The notes: generated by a model from the sequence alone, not told the origin. 64,000 nt of DNA from Christensenella sp. UBA7703 (GCA_002482505.1 DLGD01000021.1:31173-95172), one strand, 5' to 3'; shown: positions 24,322-34,284, numbered from the stretch's first letter. Translations and numbers: made by a program.

Positions 24322-27300
24322 TTAAAACAGCGAAATCTGCGCAGTCTTCTCCATACCATCAAAACATCCACATTTCTCCATGGCCGTGACAACCGCACTG
24401 TTTGCCTTTGTCGCCGCACGAAACTCCTCGACCGTGTGAAATACTTTCCCTTTGCGGTTTTCAACCATCGCGACGGCAGCGTTTGTGCCCAAGCCGGGGA
24501 TCGCGTTAAAAGGCGGCCGAATCGCGCCATCTTCGATTAAGAACTGTTTTGCATCGGACTTATAGAGATCGACCGGAAGCAGCTCGATTCCGCGCATATT
24601 CATCTCATATACGACTTCCAATATCGTGATGATGTCCTTTGTGCGGCCTTTTTCCGAGTCTGTCATCTTTGCCGCCGCACGCTCCAGCTCATGAATTGTC
24701 TCCAACACACGCTCCGCGCCGCCGGTCGCCAGAGAAACATCGAACAAGTCCGCGCGCACGGTATAATAAACGCTGTAGAACTCCAGCGGGTAATGCACTT
24801 TATAATATGCCACACGGAAGCTCATCATCGTATATGCAACAGCGTGCCCGCGCGGGAACATGTATTTGATCTTCTTGCAGGAGTCGATGTACCAGGCCGG
24901 AATTTCGTTATCCAGCAGCTTTTGCTCCATCTCCGGCTTAAGCCCCTTGCCTTTTCGGACGGATTCCATAATTTTAAACGAGCTGGACGCATCCACGCCG
25001 TGCGCAATCAGATAGTTCATGATGTCGTCGCGCGTGCAGATGACCTCATTGAGTTTGGCGATCTTATTGATGACTAGCGGCTCTGCGTTGCCGAGCCAAA
25101 CGTCCGTTCCATGGGTGAGGCCGGAGATGCGAACCAACTCCTCCATCGTGGTCGGTTGTGTCGCGTCCAAGACGCCGCGCACGAAACCCGTGCCGAATTC
25201 CGGCGTGCCGAGAGACCCAACCTTGCAGTCGATTGCGGAGAGATCAACCTTGAGCGAATCGCTTGCAATATAGATGCGCATCGTGTCCGGGTCGTCCAGC
25301 GGAATACTGACCGGATCGAGCCCCGTCATGTCCTGCAGCATTCTCAGCGCGGTCGGGTCGTCGTGTCCAAGAATATCGAGTTTCACGAGACGGTCATCCA
25401 TCGCGTGGAAGTCGAAATGGGTCGTGATCGTGTTCTTGTTTGATTTATCCGCTGGGTACTGAATCGGCGTATAGTCGAGAATATCATCCTCTTTGGGCAC
25501 GATAACAATGCCGCCGGGGTGTTGCCCCGTGGTCACTTTTACATCCTGACAGCCTTGGGCAATTCTCTCGCGCTCCGCTTTTCGGAGGACCTTCCCCGTC
25601 TTCTCCTCATATTGGCGCACATAGTCAAACGCCGTACGCTCCGCAACGCCGCTGATCGTTCCCGCACGGAACGCATGCCCGCGGCCAAACATTTCTTCGA
25701 CGTATTTATGCGCCGTCGGCTGATATTCGCCGGAGAAGTTCAGGTCGATATCCGGCGTTTTATCTCCATCAAAACCTAGGAAAACCTCAAACGGAATATC
25801 GAAGCCCATCTTGTTGTAGCGCGTGCCGCAAGCGGGACAGTCTTTGTTTGGCATATCGATTCCACAAAAGTACTGCATGCGGTCGATCTCAAAATCGCTG
25901 TGTTTGCAGTTTGGGCAAACATAGTGCGGCTGCAGCGGGTTCACTTCGGTAATGCCCGCCATGGTCGCGACAAACGAAGAACCGACCGAACCACGGGAAC
26001 CAACCAGATAGCCATCCGAATTGCTCTTGTGCACGAGACGCTGGGCCATGAGATACAGCGAAGCAAAACCGTTGCCGATGATGGACTTCAATTCGCGATC
26101 CAGTCGTGCCTGCACCACCTCCGGCAGCGGGTCGCCGTAAATTTCGTGCGCTTTGCCGACCGCCATATCACGCAAAATATCCTCTGCGTGCTCAATCGTC
26201 GGCGCATGTGTCCCGTCGGGAAAAGGCTTCAACAGATCGCAGCACTCTGCGATTCGGTTGGGTTCTTCCACCACGACGCGCAACGCAGTCTCTTCGCCCA
26301 GATAGGCAAATTCTTCGAGCATCTCCTTCGTGGTCTTGAAATACAGCGGAGCTTGAAACGAAGCATCGTCAAACCCGTTTTTTGTGAGAATGACTTCGCG
26401 GTAGATCGCATCCTCCGGGTCGAGAAAATGCACGTCTCCCGTAGCAACAACCGGGATTTTCAGACGGTCGCCCAGCGCAACGATCTCGCGGTTGATCTCG
26501 AGAATCCGTTCATCGGTCGCCTTGTTTTCACGCACCAAAAAGGCGTTGTTGCAGCGCGGCTGAATCTCTAGAAAGTCATATGTCCTGGCAAGATACTCAA
26601 TTCGCTCTTCTCCCGCTTCTTTCAAGATTGCTTGATACAACTCGCCCGCTTCACAGGCGGAGCCGAGAATCAATCCTTCGCGATAGAGCGAAAGCAGGCT
26701 AAACGGAATGATCGGGTTGTAGTGAAAATGATCCAAGTGCGCATAACTCACGATCCGGTAGAGATTCTTCATGCCGGCTTGTGTCTTGGCGAGAATGATG
26801 ATGTGATTCGTCGCGGAGCGTTTCTTTCCGCGCTCCTGCTTGGTTTCGTCCGAGCGGACGGGCAGTTGATCCAGCCCCAGATCGCGGATTTTTTGCAGGA
26901 GTTTGAGGAAGATTTCGCCCGTTGCCGCCGCGTCATCCGTCGCGCGGTGGTGCGATTCTAAAACCACATCGAGTGCTTCGCAGAGCGTGTCCAGCTTGTG
27001 GTTGATCAGATCGTGCATCAAATCCCGCGCGAGCATCAGAGTATCGGCATATTGATTGGCAAAGACGAGGTTAAAGCGCGCCGCATGATAGCGCACAAAG
27101 CTCATATCAAACTCAGCATTGTGCGCAACAAGGCAGCAGCCTTCGCAAAACGCATGGAATTGCGTGAGCACTTCACGTGTGTTCGGTGCGCCAGCCAGCA
27201 TGTCGGTTGTGATGCCTGTAAGCTCGGTGATATTGGTCGGAATCACGACGCCGTCATTGACAAATGTTTGGAATCGATCAACGATCACACCCTCTTTGAG

Positions 27301-28353
27301 CTTGATCGCGCCGATTTCGATAATTTCACATTGTTCCGGCTTGAGACCCGTCGTCTCCAAATCAAACACGACGAATGTTTGATCCATGCCGATGAGTTCC
27401 GATTCGCGCAGCAGATAGCCTTCCACGCCGAAGATTGGCTTCACTCCGGCTTTTTTTGCGGCCTTCGCCGCCGCGGGGAACGCCTGCACCACGCCGTGGT
27501 CGGTGATGGCGAGTGCTTTGTGGCCAAAACGTTTTGCAGTTTCAAACGCAGCCCCAACCTCGGTGATTCCGTCCTGTGTGGACATGCGTGTGTGCAGATG
27601 CAGCTCCACGCGCTTCACTTCGCTTTCGTCTTGCCGAAGTACGCCGGGGACAAGGCAGATGTTGTTTGCGTAAAACATCAGTTCGCCTGTCATCTGCGAT
27701 TCTCTCGCAACGCCTTGCGCAAGAACGCGGTCTTTATTCTTTTTTGCAGTCTCAAACTCCGCCATCATAGCGCTCTTCTGCTCTTCGTCATCCAGAAGAA
27801 GCGAACAATAGATGCTGTCCGTGCCGTCGGTAATCGAAACATCCAGCGGGAAGCTCACCGCATCCTTTCGACGCTTGTTTTTAAACGAATTGCGCTCGTT
27901 GATCGACACAACCGTACCTTCGATGATGCACTTATCCTTGCCGCTTTTGAGCGCGCGGATGGGCGTAGACTTTCCGCTGGGTACAAAGCCGCCATAAACA
28001 GAGCGTTTGCCGGAAGGAGCCGTTGTGCCTGTTGCCGCGCCCTGCTGCCGTGTTGCAAACTGCGCCGCCTCATCTTCCGACTCCAGTTCCTGATAGTATT
28101 CCTCGCTGAGCCAAACAACACGCACGCGCGTACCGCCCAAGCGTTCTTCCAGCGAATCGGTCAGGAGTTGCGATAATTCAATCGACGGTTCCCGCTTGCA
28201 ACGAAAAAAGACCGTCAGCATGTTTTGCTCACGGCTGAGTACCACGTTTTCGAGTTGGATGGATTCATCCGAAATGCCAACGCGCGCCAGCGTGGCAAAC
28301 AATTCCTCCTGCAATGCTCCCAAACCTCCGGTGTAGTGCTCTTCTTTGATCAA
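24322..28353 (-). CDS. polC: DNA polymerase III alpha subunit, PolC type
   Basis: The 1343-residue replicative polymerase has an N-terminal domain, OB fold (about 130-235), split PHP domain (VELHLHTRMSTQDG near 250), proofreading exonuclease (VVFDLETTGL near 327, HNAEFDMSFVRYH), a zinc-binding CPNC...CPACG segment (about 835-865), and the catalytic palm (PDIDLNFSGE). It is slightly shorter than many PolC proteins, mainly at the N-terminus. The start is uncertain: the TTG at 28353 lacks a clear Shine-Dalgarno, and a TTG at 28314 is an alternative. It ends the ispG operon, 3 bp after ispG. Confidence 0.95.
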   Translation of the reverse strand: MIKEEHYTGGLGALQEELFATLARVGISDESIQLENVVLSREQNMLTVFFRCKREPSIELSQLLTDSLEERLGGTRVRVVWLSEEYYQELESEDEAAQFATRQQGAATGTTAPSGKRSVYGGFVPSGKSTPIRALKSGKDKCIIEGTVVSINERNSFKNKRRKDAVSFPLDVSITDGTDSIYCSLLLDDEEQKSAMMAEFETAKKNKDRVLAQGVARESQMTGELMFYANNICLVPGVLRQDESEVKRVELHLHTRMSTQDGITEVGAAFETAKRFGHKALAITDHGVVQAFPAAAKAAKKAGVKPIFGVEGYLLRESELIGMDQTFVVFDLETTGLKPEQCEIIEIGAIKLKEGVIVDRFQTFVNDGVVIPTNITELTGITTDMLAGAPNTREVLTQFHAFCEGCCLVAHNAEFDMSFVRYHAARFNLVFANQYADTLMLARDLMHDLINHKLDTLCEALDVVLESHHRATDDAAATGEIFLKLLQKIRDLGLDQLPVRSDETKQERGKKRSATNHIIILAKTQAGMKNLYRIVSYAHLDHFHYNPIIPFSLLSLYREGLILGSACEAGELYQAILKEAGEERIEYLARTYDFLEIQPRCNNAFLVRENKATDERILEINREIVALGDRLKIPVVATGDVHFLDPEDAIYREVILTKNGFDDASFQAPLYFKTTKEMLEEFAYLGEETALRVVVEEPNRIAECCDLLKPFPDGTHAPTIEHAEDILRDMAVGKAHEIYGDPLPEVVQARLDRELKSIIGNGFASLYLMAQRLVHKSNSDGYLVGSRGSVGSSFVATMAGITEVNPLQPHYVCPNCKHSDFEIDRMQYFCGIDMPNKDCPACGTRYNKMGFDIPFEVFLGFDGDKTPDIDLNFSGEYQPTAHKYVEEMFGRGHAFRAGTISGVAERTAFDYVRQYEEKTGKVLRKAERERIAQGCQDVKVTTGQHPGGIVIVPKEDDILDYTPIQYPADKSNKNTITTHFDFHAMDDRLVKLDILGHDDPTALRMLQDMTGLDPVSIPLDDPDTMRIYIASDSLKVDLSAIDCKVGSLGTPEFGTGFVRGVLDATQPTTMEELVRISGLTHGTDVWLGNAEPLVINKIAKLNEVICTRDDIMNYLIAHGVDASSSFKIMESVRKGKGLKPEMEQKLLDNEIPAWYIDSCKKIKYMFPRGHAVAYTMMSFRVAYYKVHYPLEFYSVYYTVRADLFDVSLATGGAERVLETIHELERAAAKMTDSEKGRTKDIITILEVVYEMNMRGIELLPVDLYKSDAKQFLIEDGAIRPPFNAIPGLGTNAAVAMVENRKGKVFHTVEEFRAATKANSAVVTAMEKCGCFDGMEKTAQISLF

Positions 28354-28356
28354 TAC

Positions 28357-29412
28357 TTACTTTTGATTGGCAGCAAGCAGCTCACCCGCGCGCGCGATGA
28401 GGTGCTCAACAACATCCTCCGCCGCACCGTGGTATACCTGCTGGCCTTTTTCAAAAAGAATGCCATTCCCGTCGCCAAATGCAACACCAATGTCCGCATC
28501 GCGCGCTTCGCCGGGCCCGTTGACCGCGCATCCCATGACGGCGATCTTGAGATACCCTTTTTTATGCGGTAGGCGGGTATTCACGAGCTCCACCATCTTC
28601 ATCACGTCCACGCGCGTTCTGCCGCACGTCGGGCAACTCACAAGTTCGATATCATCCCGCAAAAGCCCAACCGCGCGGAGAATTTTGAGCCCGGTTTCAA
28701 CCTCGTGAACGGGATCATCGGTCAACGAAACACGAATCGTATCTCCGATGCCGTCGAGCAGCAAAGACCCGATCCCCGCGGCGGATTTGATGATGCCGCT
28801 TGCGACATCCCCTGTCTCTGTCACACCTACGTGAAGAGGATAGTCCACGCGCTTGCTGATCGCACGGTAAGCGTCCACCGTGTCCCGCACATTCGATGCC
28901 TTCAGCGATAATACGATATCCGTAAACCCTTCGCGCTCCAACAGCACAACGTGTTTCATTGCGCTTTCGATCATTGCCTCGGTTGTCGGCCCGCCGTATT
29001 TCTGCCGCAGAATTGGCTCGATGGAACCTGCGTTCACCCCGATCCGAATGGGAGTGTGGTGCGCTTTTGCGCAGTCCACCACGGCGCGCACGCGGCTTTC
29101 GTCGCCGATGTTGCCGGGGTTAAAGCGGAGCTTGTCCGCGCCGTTTTCCATCGCAGCGATGGCGAGGCGATAGTCGAAGTGAATATCCGCCACAATCGGG
29201 ATACGAATGCGGTTCTTAATCTGTAAAAGAGCTTTTGCGCAAGCCATGTCGTAGACGGAAGAACGCACAATGTTGCAGCCCGCCTCGGTGAGCCGCTCAA
29301 TCTGCGCTACCGTGGCTTCCACATCCCGCGTGTCCGTGTTTGTCATGGACTGCACCGAAACCGGCGCTCCTCCGCCGACGGGTACCCCGCCGACCAGAAT
29401 TTGTTTCGTCAT
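28357..29412 (-). CDS. ispG: 4-hydroxy-3-methylbut-2-enyl diphosphate synthase
   Basis: The 351-residue enzyme of the MEP isoprenoid pathway has a TIM-barrel N-terminal part (PVSVQSMTNTDTRD, ADIHFDYRLA, RFNPGNIG) and a C-terminal 4Fe-4S domain with CPTCGR (about 261-266) and GCAVNGPGEARDADIG, giving the expected three cysteines. Length is normal for Bacillota. It lies between rseP and polC in the conserved block and shares the MEP pathway with dxr, two genes upstream. Confidence 0.97.
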   Translation of the reverse strand: MTKQILVGGVPVGGGAPVSVQSMTNTDTRDVEATVAQIERLTEAGCNIVRSSVYDMACAKALLQIKNRIRIPIVADIHFDYRLAIAAMENGADKLRFNPGNIGDESRVRAVVDCAKAHHTPIRIGVNAGSIEPILRQKYGGPTTEAMIESAMKHVVLLEREGFTDIVLSLKASNVRDTVDAYRAISKRVDYPLHVGVTETGDVASGIIKSAAGIGSLLLDGIGDTIRVSLTDDPVHEVETGLKILRAVGLLRDDIELVSCPTCGRTRVDVMKMVELVNTRLPHKKGYLKIAVMGCAVNGPGEARDADIGVAFGDGNGILFEKGQQVYHGAAEDVVEHLIARAGELLAANQK

Positions 29413-29470
29413 CGTGTTATCTGTTCCTCATAATGGGTTTGTGTGCCTGGTCGAATCGACTGCAATCGGT

Positions 29471-30508
29471 TCAACCAAAGGTTCCTTTAAGCAGATTCGA
29501 TACATCGTTAAACGTCAAGAATATGATCAACCCAAAGAGCAGAATCAGTCCCACAAAGTGCACCATTCCCTCTTTTTCCTGCGAGATCGCCTTGCCGCGA
29601 ATCACCTCGATGATCATGAACACCAATCTTCCGCCATCCATTGCGGGAATCGGCAGAAGGTTCATAATTCCCAAGCTCGCGCTGATGAGCACAAGCTGTC
29701 GCAATACGGTTTCTCCGCTGGAGCGCACCGCCTCGCTGATTATCGCGACAATTGCAACAGGTCCTGCCGCGTCCGAGCTGCTGGCGTTGCCCTGCAATGC
29801 TCTGCCGAGAAAACGGAACGTCTCCACCAGTGTCGCGGTTACATAGTTGACGGAGCGAAGCGCGCTTTCTCCCGCACCAAACTTCATGCGTTCGGTGGTG
29901 ATGGTGACTCCGATCAGGTTTTTGCCCTGCGCTTCGTTATAAATATTCTTGAGATAGAGTTCTTTTTCCGCTCCGTTTCGGAGTACTCCGATGGTCAGAT
30001 CTTTTGATTCTACCGCGAGAATCATATCGACCGTTTGAAAATAAAACCGAACTGGCTTTCCGTCGATCTCGGTGATCACGTCTCCGGCTTGCATCCCGGC
30101 AGCCTCCGCGGGGGAACTCTGGTTCACCTCGTAGATCGCGGGCATAAAGTCGCCAAAGGCCGAGAGCGTCACAAACGCAAGCAAGATTGCAAACACAAGG
30201 TTTGTAATTGGTCCAGCGAGGACGACGATGATCCGTTTCCAAACCTTCTGCGCGTTAAAGCTTTTTTCGTTGACAACGTTTTCGTCTTCTCCCTCAAAGC
30301 GGCACATGCCGCCGATGGGAAACGCACGAAGGGAAAACTCCGTCCCGTGTTTATCTTTCTTTTTCAGCAGCTTTGGACCCATGCCGATGGAAAATTCCAA
30401 AATCGAAAACCCAAGCGCGCGTCCTGCAAAATAGTGTCCAAGCTCGTGAATCATCACAAGCAGCGAGAGCAGCAACAGCGCCGCTAAGATGGAGAGTGCC
30501 GTGCTCAA
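29471..30508 (-). CDS. rseP: RseP-type intramembrane zinc metalloprotease (site-2 protease)
   Basis: The 345-residue polytopic protease has the zinc motif HELGH at residues 21-25, a PDZ domain (about 105-185; SPAEAAGMQAGDVITEIDG) and the second active-site motif PAMDGGRL near residue 292. It cleaves membrane proteins such as anti-sigma factors and signal peptides. Its start overlaps the end of dxr by 4 bases (ATGA), indicating translational coupling. Confidence 0.96.
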   Translation of the reverse strand: MSTALSILAALLLLSLLVMIHELGHYFAGRALGFSILEFSIGMGPKLLKKKDKHGTEFSLRAFPIGGMCRFEGEDENVVNEKSFNAQKVWKRIIVVLAGPITNLVFAILLAFVTLSAFGDFMPAIYEVNQSSPAEAAGMQAGDVITEIDGKPVRFYFQTVDMILAVESKDLTIGVLRNGAEKELYLKNIYNEAQGKNLIGVTITTERMKFGAGESALRSVNYVTATLVETFRFLGRALQGNASSSDAAGPVAIVAIISEAVRSSGETVLRQLVLISASLGIMNLLPIPAMDGGRLVFMIIEVIRGKAISQEKEGMVHFVGLILLFGLIIFLTFNDVSNLLKGTFG

Positions 30509-31671
30509 TGCCGGTTCCGCCTTTCCTGACTGATGCGCACAATCCAGCCGTTCGCTACATCCCGCGCCAGTCGATCCGCTTCCATAATCTCCTCCAGCGC
30601 AGAGAGCGCAACAGGAGCGTGTTGATTTAAAGTATAGTCTACCACTCGCTCGATGTCCAGAAAGCCGATGCGCCCGCTACAAAATGCTTCCACCGCTGCC
30701 TCATTTGCGCCATTATACACAAGCGGGCAGGAAAGCCCCGATTTCAGCGCGTCAAACGCCATCTTCAGTGAATGAAACCGCGCAAAATCCGGCTTGTGAA
30801 ATGTAAGCGGTTGCTCATTGAATAGAGCAAGCGTCTGGCAGGAGGAAGCCGTGCGCGCAGGATAGGTGATTGCATACTGAATCGGCAGGCGCATATCGGG
30901 CTTGCTCATGTTTGCCATGCAGGTGCCGTCGATATAGCTCACCATCGAGTGCACGATGGACTGCGGATGGATCACAACCTCGATCTGCTCCGCCGGCAGA
31001 TCGAACAGATAGGCCGCTTCCATTACCTCAAGCCCTTTGTTGAAAAGCGTGGCGGAATCAATCGTGATCTTTTTCCCCATGTTCCAGGTTGGATGTGCGA
31101 GCGCTTCTTCCGGCGTAATCCCGGCAAGCTCTTCCCTGCCCTTTCGCCAAAATGGCCCGCCGGACGCGGTGAGGATCAGCTTGTCAACTTCTTCTTTGCG
31201 CCCGTTTTGCAGGCACTGGAAGATCGCGCTCTGTTCGCTGTCCACGGGCAGGATCTCACCGTGATACTCTTGCAGGATGCGATCGATCAGGCTCTTTCCG
31301 CAGACGATGCTTTCTTTGTTCGCCAAGGCCACGCGCTTACCCATCTTGAGTGAAGCAACCAGCGGTGCAAGCGCAGCAAAGCCGCTTACCCCGTTAACCA
31401 CAACATCTGCTTCCGGCATAGCGGCCAGCTGCTCTGTTGCGCCTTTTCCCATGATTGCAATCGTGCCTTTGGGTAGGCGGGACGCGTCAAACTCCGTCTC
31501 GCAGGCGGCAACGCGCGGTTGATAGGTGTTTGACTGTGAAATCAGTGTCTCTACATCGCTCTTTGCCGCAATGCCAAAGAGCGTCATCTCCTCCGGATGG
31601 GAAGCGATGACGTCCAGAGATTGCCTTCCGATAGAGCCGGTGCATCCCAGCACCGAGATTTGCTTTGTCAT
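30505..31671 (-). CDS. dxr: 1-deoxy-D-xylulose 5-phosphate reductoisomerase
   Basis: The 388-residue enzyme catalyses the second step of the MEP pathway. It begins with the NADPH-binding loop GCTGSIGRQSLDVI and has the metal/substrate region LPVDSEQSAIFQCL and TASGGPFW (about 145-180). Length is standard. It overlaps rseP by 4 bases and follows cdsA by 47 bp. Confidence 0.97.
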   Translation of the reverse strand: MTKQISVLGCTGSIGRQSLDVIASHPEEMTLFGIAAKSDVETLISQSNTYQPRVAACETEFDASRLPKGTIAIMGKGATEQLAAMPEADVVVNGVSGFAALAPLVASLKMGKRVALANKESIVCGKSLIDRILQEYHGEILPVDSEQSAIFQCLQNGRKEEVDKLILTASGGPFWRKGREELAGITPEEALAHPTWNMGKKITIDSATLFNKGLEVMEAAYLFDLPAEQIEVVIHPQSIVHSMVSYIDGTCMANMSKPDMRLPIQYAITYPARTASSCQTLALFNEQPLTFHKPDFARFHSLKMAFDALKSGLSCPLVYNGANEAAVEAFCSGRIGFLDIERVVDYTLNQHAPVALSALEEIMEADRLARDVANGWIVRISQERRNRH

Positions 31672-31718
31672 ACAATACCCAATGCGGCGTTTGTCAAAAT
31701 CAAACCACCGCGTTTTCT

Positions 31719-32534
31719 TTAAAATGCTGCAAGCTTCTGCATGATGAGAAACACGCAGAGTACGAGCGGTGTACAGAACATAATGCTGTCGATGCGGTCA
31801 ATCACGCCGCCATGCCCAGGGAAAACGCTGGAAAAATCTTTCACGCCCGCCCAGCGTTTCAACAGCGAAGCAAACAGGTCTCCAAACTGCGAAAACAACC
31901 CGCAGCCCAAGCCGAGTAGCACCAGCACCAGCAGATTGATATTCGCACCCCAGAGCCGCTGCAGGTAAAACATCCCAACGCCAAACACCGTGCCGCCGAT
32001 GAGCGCAAACACCGCGCCTTCCACCGTTTTTTTCGGGCTGATGGTTGGGCAAAGCTTGTGTTTTCCGAGGAAAGTGCCGCCAAAATACGCAAACGTATCC
32101 GAACACTCCGGCGCGGCATACGCCATACCGGCTGCAACGAGAGCCACCGGCCTGCCAAAGCTGTAGTAGACGAGCATCATACACATCAAAAACAGCGTCG
32201 GATAATTCAGGATAAATAACGATGGTATGATGTCGTTCGTCGTGTGCCGCTTGGTAAAGAGTGACCAGATCATCGTCGACATCACGGTCGCAAGATAGAA
32301 GATAAACATCGGCAGCATGCCAAGGTAAAAATAGACAAACGGATACCCGATTGCGAACACATACGCCGGAATCAAGAGCGGGTCGTAGCTCTTTTTGCGA
32401 AACGTTTGCCCCATCTCATAGATCGCGGCAAGCGAAAACAACGCGAGTACGCTCAGCAGCAAAAAGCCGCCAAAGAATAACACGGCAATCAGCATCAAAA
32501 CCAGCACGATTCCGACGAGAATTCTTGTTTTCAT
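31719..32534 (-). CDS. cdsA: Phosphatidate cytidylyltransferase
   Basis: The 271-residue membrane enzyme makes CDP-diacylglycerol. It has about eight hydrophobic segments and the CDS signature at the C-terminus: LLKRWAGVKDFSSVFPGHGG, then VIDRIDS, with the K-R...K-D and D-R-x-D residues. It overlaps uppS by 4 bases, showing coupling. It is part of the frr-uppS-cdsA-dxr-rseP-ispG-polC unit. Confidence 0.96.
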   Translation of the reverse strand: MKTRILVGIVLVLMLIAVLFFGGFLLLSVLALFSLAAIYEMGQTFRKKSYDPLLIPAYVFAIGYPFVYFYLGMLPMFIFYLATVMSTMIWSLFTKRHTTNDIIPSLFILNYPTLFLMCMMLVYYSFGRPVALVAAGMAYAAPECSDTFAYFGGTFLGKHKLCPTISPKKTVEGAVFALIGGTVFGVGMFYLQRLWGANINLLVLVLLGLGCGLFSQFGDLFASLLKRWAGVKDFSSVFPGHGGVIDRIDSIMFCTPLVLCVFLIMQKLAAF

Positions 32535-33283
32535 GCGTTCCCCTCCAGCCCGCCAAATCGACGGGAGCGGCTTTGATACACGCGCAGAGCATCGATAAAT
32601 GCTTCATCCGAGAAATCCGGCCAATACTCTTTGGGAAACAGAAACTCTGCATAAGAAATCTGGTACAGCAAAAAGTTGGAAAACCGCTGTTCCCCGCTGG
32701 TGCGAATCACAAGATCGACCTCCGGCTGGCCAGCCGTGTAGAGGTTTTGCTCCAGCATGTCCGCCGTGATCTCGCTCTTCCCTTGGGCAATCGCCTGCCG
32801 CATGGCGAGGTTTGCGGCGCGTAAAATCTCCGCGCGGCTGCCGTAGTTGAGCGCAATATTCAGGTTAAGCCCTGTGTTGTTTTCGGTACGTTTCATCGCG
32901 CGTTCAATCACGTTGCGAACGGTCGGCGCAAACTCTTCGTAAGCACCGATGATGCGAATGCGGACATTGTTTGCAAACAGTTCGTCGATCTCTTTGGTAA
33001 AATACTCGATTAAAAGCGCCATTAAGGTGCCGACCTCGTCGGACGGGCGCTTCCAGTTCTCCGTGGAAAAGGCATAGAGCGTCAGCGAAGTAATCCCCAG
33101 ATCGGAAGACAAGCGAATGATCCCGCGGAGTCGATCCACCCCGGCGCGATGGCCCGCGCTGCGCGAGAGCTTCTTCGCCTTTGCCCAGCGTCCGTTTCCG
33201 TCCATGATGACCGCAACATGTTTGGGCAGCGCCTCTTTGACGAGCCCGAACGCGCGGATTTCCTCTTCGCTGTAGTTTGCCAT
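32531..33283 (-). CDS. uppS: Isoprenyl transferase (undecaprenyl diphosphate synthase)
   Basis: The 250-residue cis-prenyltransferase has the catalytic aspartate region VIMDGNGRWAK (about 25-35), the SxxNW-type segment FSTENWKRP, and RTSGEQRFSNFLLYQ near residue 205. It makes the C55 lipid carrier for peptidoglycan and other surface glycans. Isopentenyl precursors come from the dxr and ispG products of the same operon. Confidence 0.96.
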   Translation of the reverse strand: MANYSEEEIRAFGLVKEALPKHVAVIMDGNGRWAKAKKLSRSAGHRAGVDRLRGIIRLSSDLGITSLTLYAFSTENWKRPSDEVGTLMALLIEYFTKEIDELFANNVRIRIIGAYEEFAPTVRNVIERAMKRTENNTGLNLNIALNYGSRAEILRAANLAMRQAIAQGKSEITADMLEQNLYTAGQPEVDLVIRTSGEQRFSNFLLYQISYAEFLFPKEYWPDFSDEAFIDALRVYQSRSRRFGGLEGNA

Positions 33284-33367
33284 GTTCCCCCGTACAGATT
33301 AAGGTGCAGCGCGATAGCACCCTGCACCTCAATCGTGTGTTCCAATCTTCAGTTTCGTTGGGAAAAG

Positions 33368-33583
33368 CTATTGCTGCGCTTCCGGTTCCTCCGGTTCTAT
33401 TCGAAAAACCGAGTAAACAAGTGTGCATGCAGCTTCTCCCGTCTGCGTCTGCCGGATCACGCGGGCATCCGATCCGCCCGGCACTCCTTTTTTGGAGCGC
33501 GCCTCCGTGATTGTAATCACAGCGCATTTGGCAGCGAGCAACTCCTTTGCACGCGCAAGCGGCAGCCCGAGTACGCTGATCAA
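33368..33583 (-). CDS. Small PASTA-like protein between frr and uppS
   Basis: A 71-residue frame starts at TTG 33583, overlapping the frr stop, with AAGGAG about 10 bases upstream inside frr. The product reads MISVLGLPLARAKELLAAK then an extended beta-type stretch, resembling one PASTA-type unit (G-x-P-x-x-x-A-x-x-x-L). Similar small frames occur at this place in some Clostridia operons, from memory only. It has no signal peptide or membrane helix, unlike PASTA kinases and PBPs. The tight coupling makes it likely to be translated; its role is unknown. Confidence 0.6.
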   Translation of the reverse strand: MISVLGLPLARAKELLAAKCAVITITEARSKKGVPGGSDARVIRQTQTGEAACTLVYSVFRIEPEEPEAQQ

Positions 33584-34137
33584 ACCGCGAGAATCTCCTT
33601 TTCCTTGGCGGCAAGCAGCACATCGATCTCTTTGATCAGATCATCCGTGAGCTTTTGTACCTTGTCGTCGAGGGATTTCCGATCATCTTCGGTAATCAGC
33701 TTATCTTTTTCTTCTTTTTTGATCTGCTCGTTTGCGTCTCTGCGAATGGCGCGGATTGCAACCTTGCTCTCCTCGCCCTTTTTCTTGACGACCTTGACGA
33801 GCTCTTTTCTGCGTTCTTCGTTCAGCTCCGGGAAGAGCAGGCGAATCACTTTACCGTCGTTGGAAGGATTGATGCCCAAATCGGACTTTTGAATCGCCTT
33901 CTCCACCGCCGGGATCGACTTGCTGTCCCAAAGGGAGATCAGCAGCATCCGCGGTTCGGGTGTGGAGACGTTGCCGAGCTGTGGAATCGGTGTCGGCGTT
34001 CCGTAATAGTCTACCAAGATTCGGTCGAGCAGTTGCGCGTTTGCGCGTCCTGCGCGAAGCCCGCCGAGCTCTGTCTTGAGCACGGCAATGGTCTTATGCA
34101 TCCGTTCTTTCGTGCTTTCTAAAATATCACTTGCCAT
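33580..34137 (-). CDS. frr: Ribosome recycling factor
   Basis: The 185-residue factor splits post-termination ribosomes with EF-G. It shows the family pattern: LRAGRANAQLLDRILVDYYG (about 28-47), TPIPQLGNVSTPEPRMLLI, and the charged helix VRAIRRDAN-like segment (IRAIRRDANEQIKK). AGGAGG precedes the ATG. It starts the lipid/isoprenoid operon from its own promoter. Confidence 0.98.
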   Translation of the reverse strand: MASDILESTKERMHKTIAVLKTELGGLRAGRANAQLLDRILVDYYGTPTPIPQLGNVSTPEPRMLLISLWDSKSIPAVEKAIQKSDLGINPSNDGKVIRLLFPELNEERRKELVKVVKKKGEESKVAIRAIRRDANEQIKKEEKDKLITEDDRKSLDDKVQKLTDDLIKEIDVLLAAKEKEILAV

Positions 34138-34162
34138 GTTCCATTCCTCCTGTACGTCTTTT

Positions 34163-34192
34163 ATTCTACTATAGTTGATACCACTGATTCAA
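34163..34192 (-). promoter_or_regulatory. Promoter of the frr-uppS-cdsA operon
   Basis: TTGAAT (34192-34187) and TAGAAT (34168-34163) are 18 bases apart on the minus strand, 26 bases before the frr start. Confidence 0.6.
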
Positions 34193-34225
34193 GCATGATC
34201 TTCAATCACACCTATACATTCCAAA

Positions 34226-34270
34226 ACGGAAACCGCCTTGCAAAGCGTTGAAACACACTCTCCAAGGCGG
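34226..34270 (-). terminator. Terminator of pyrH
   Basis: CCGCCTTG (34233-34240) and CAAGGCGG (34263-34270) form the stem around a 22-base loop, followed on the minus strand by TTTCCGTTTT. Confidence 0.7.
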
Positions 34271-34284
34271 AATTCAGGCAGGTT

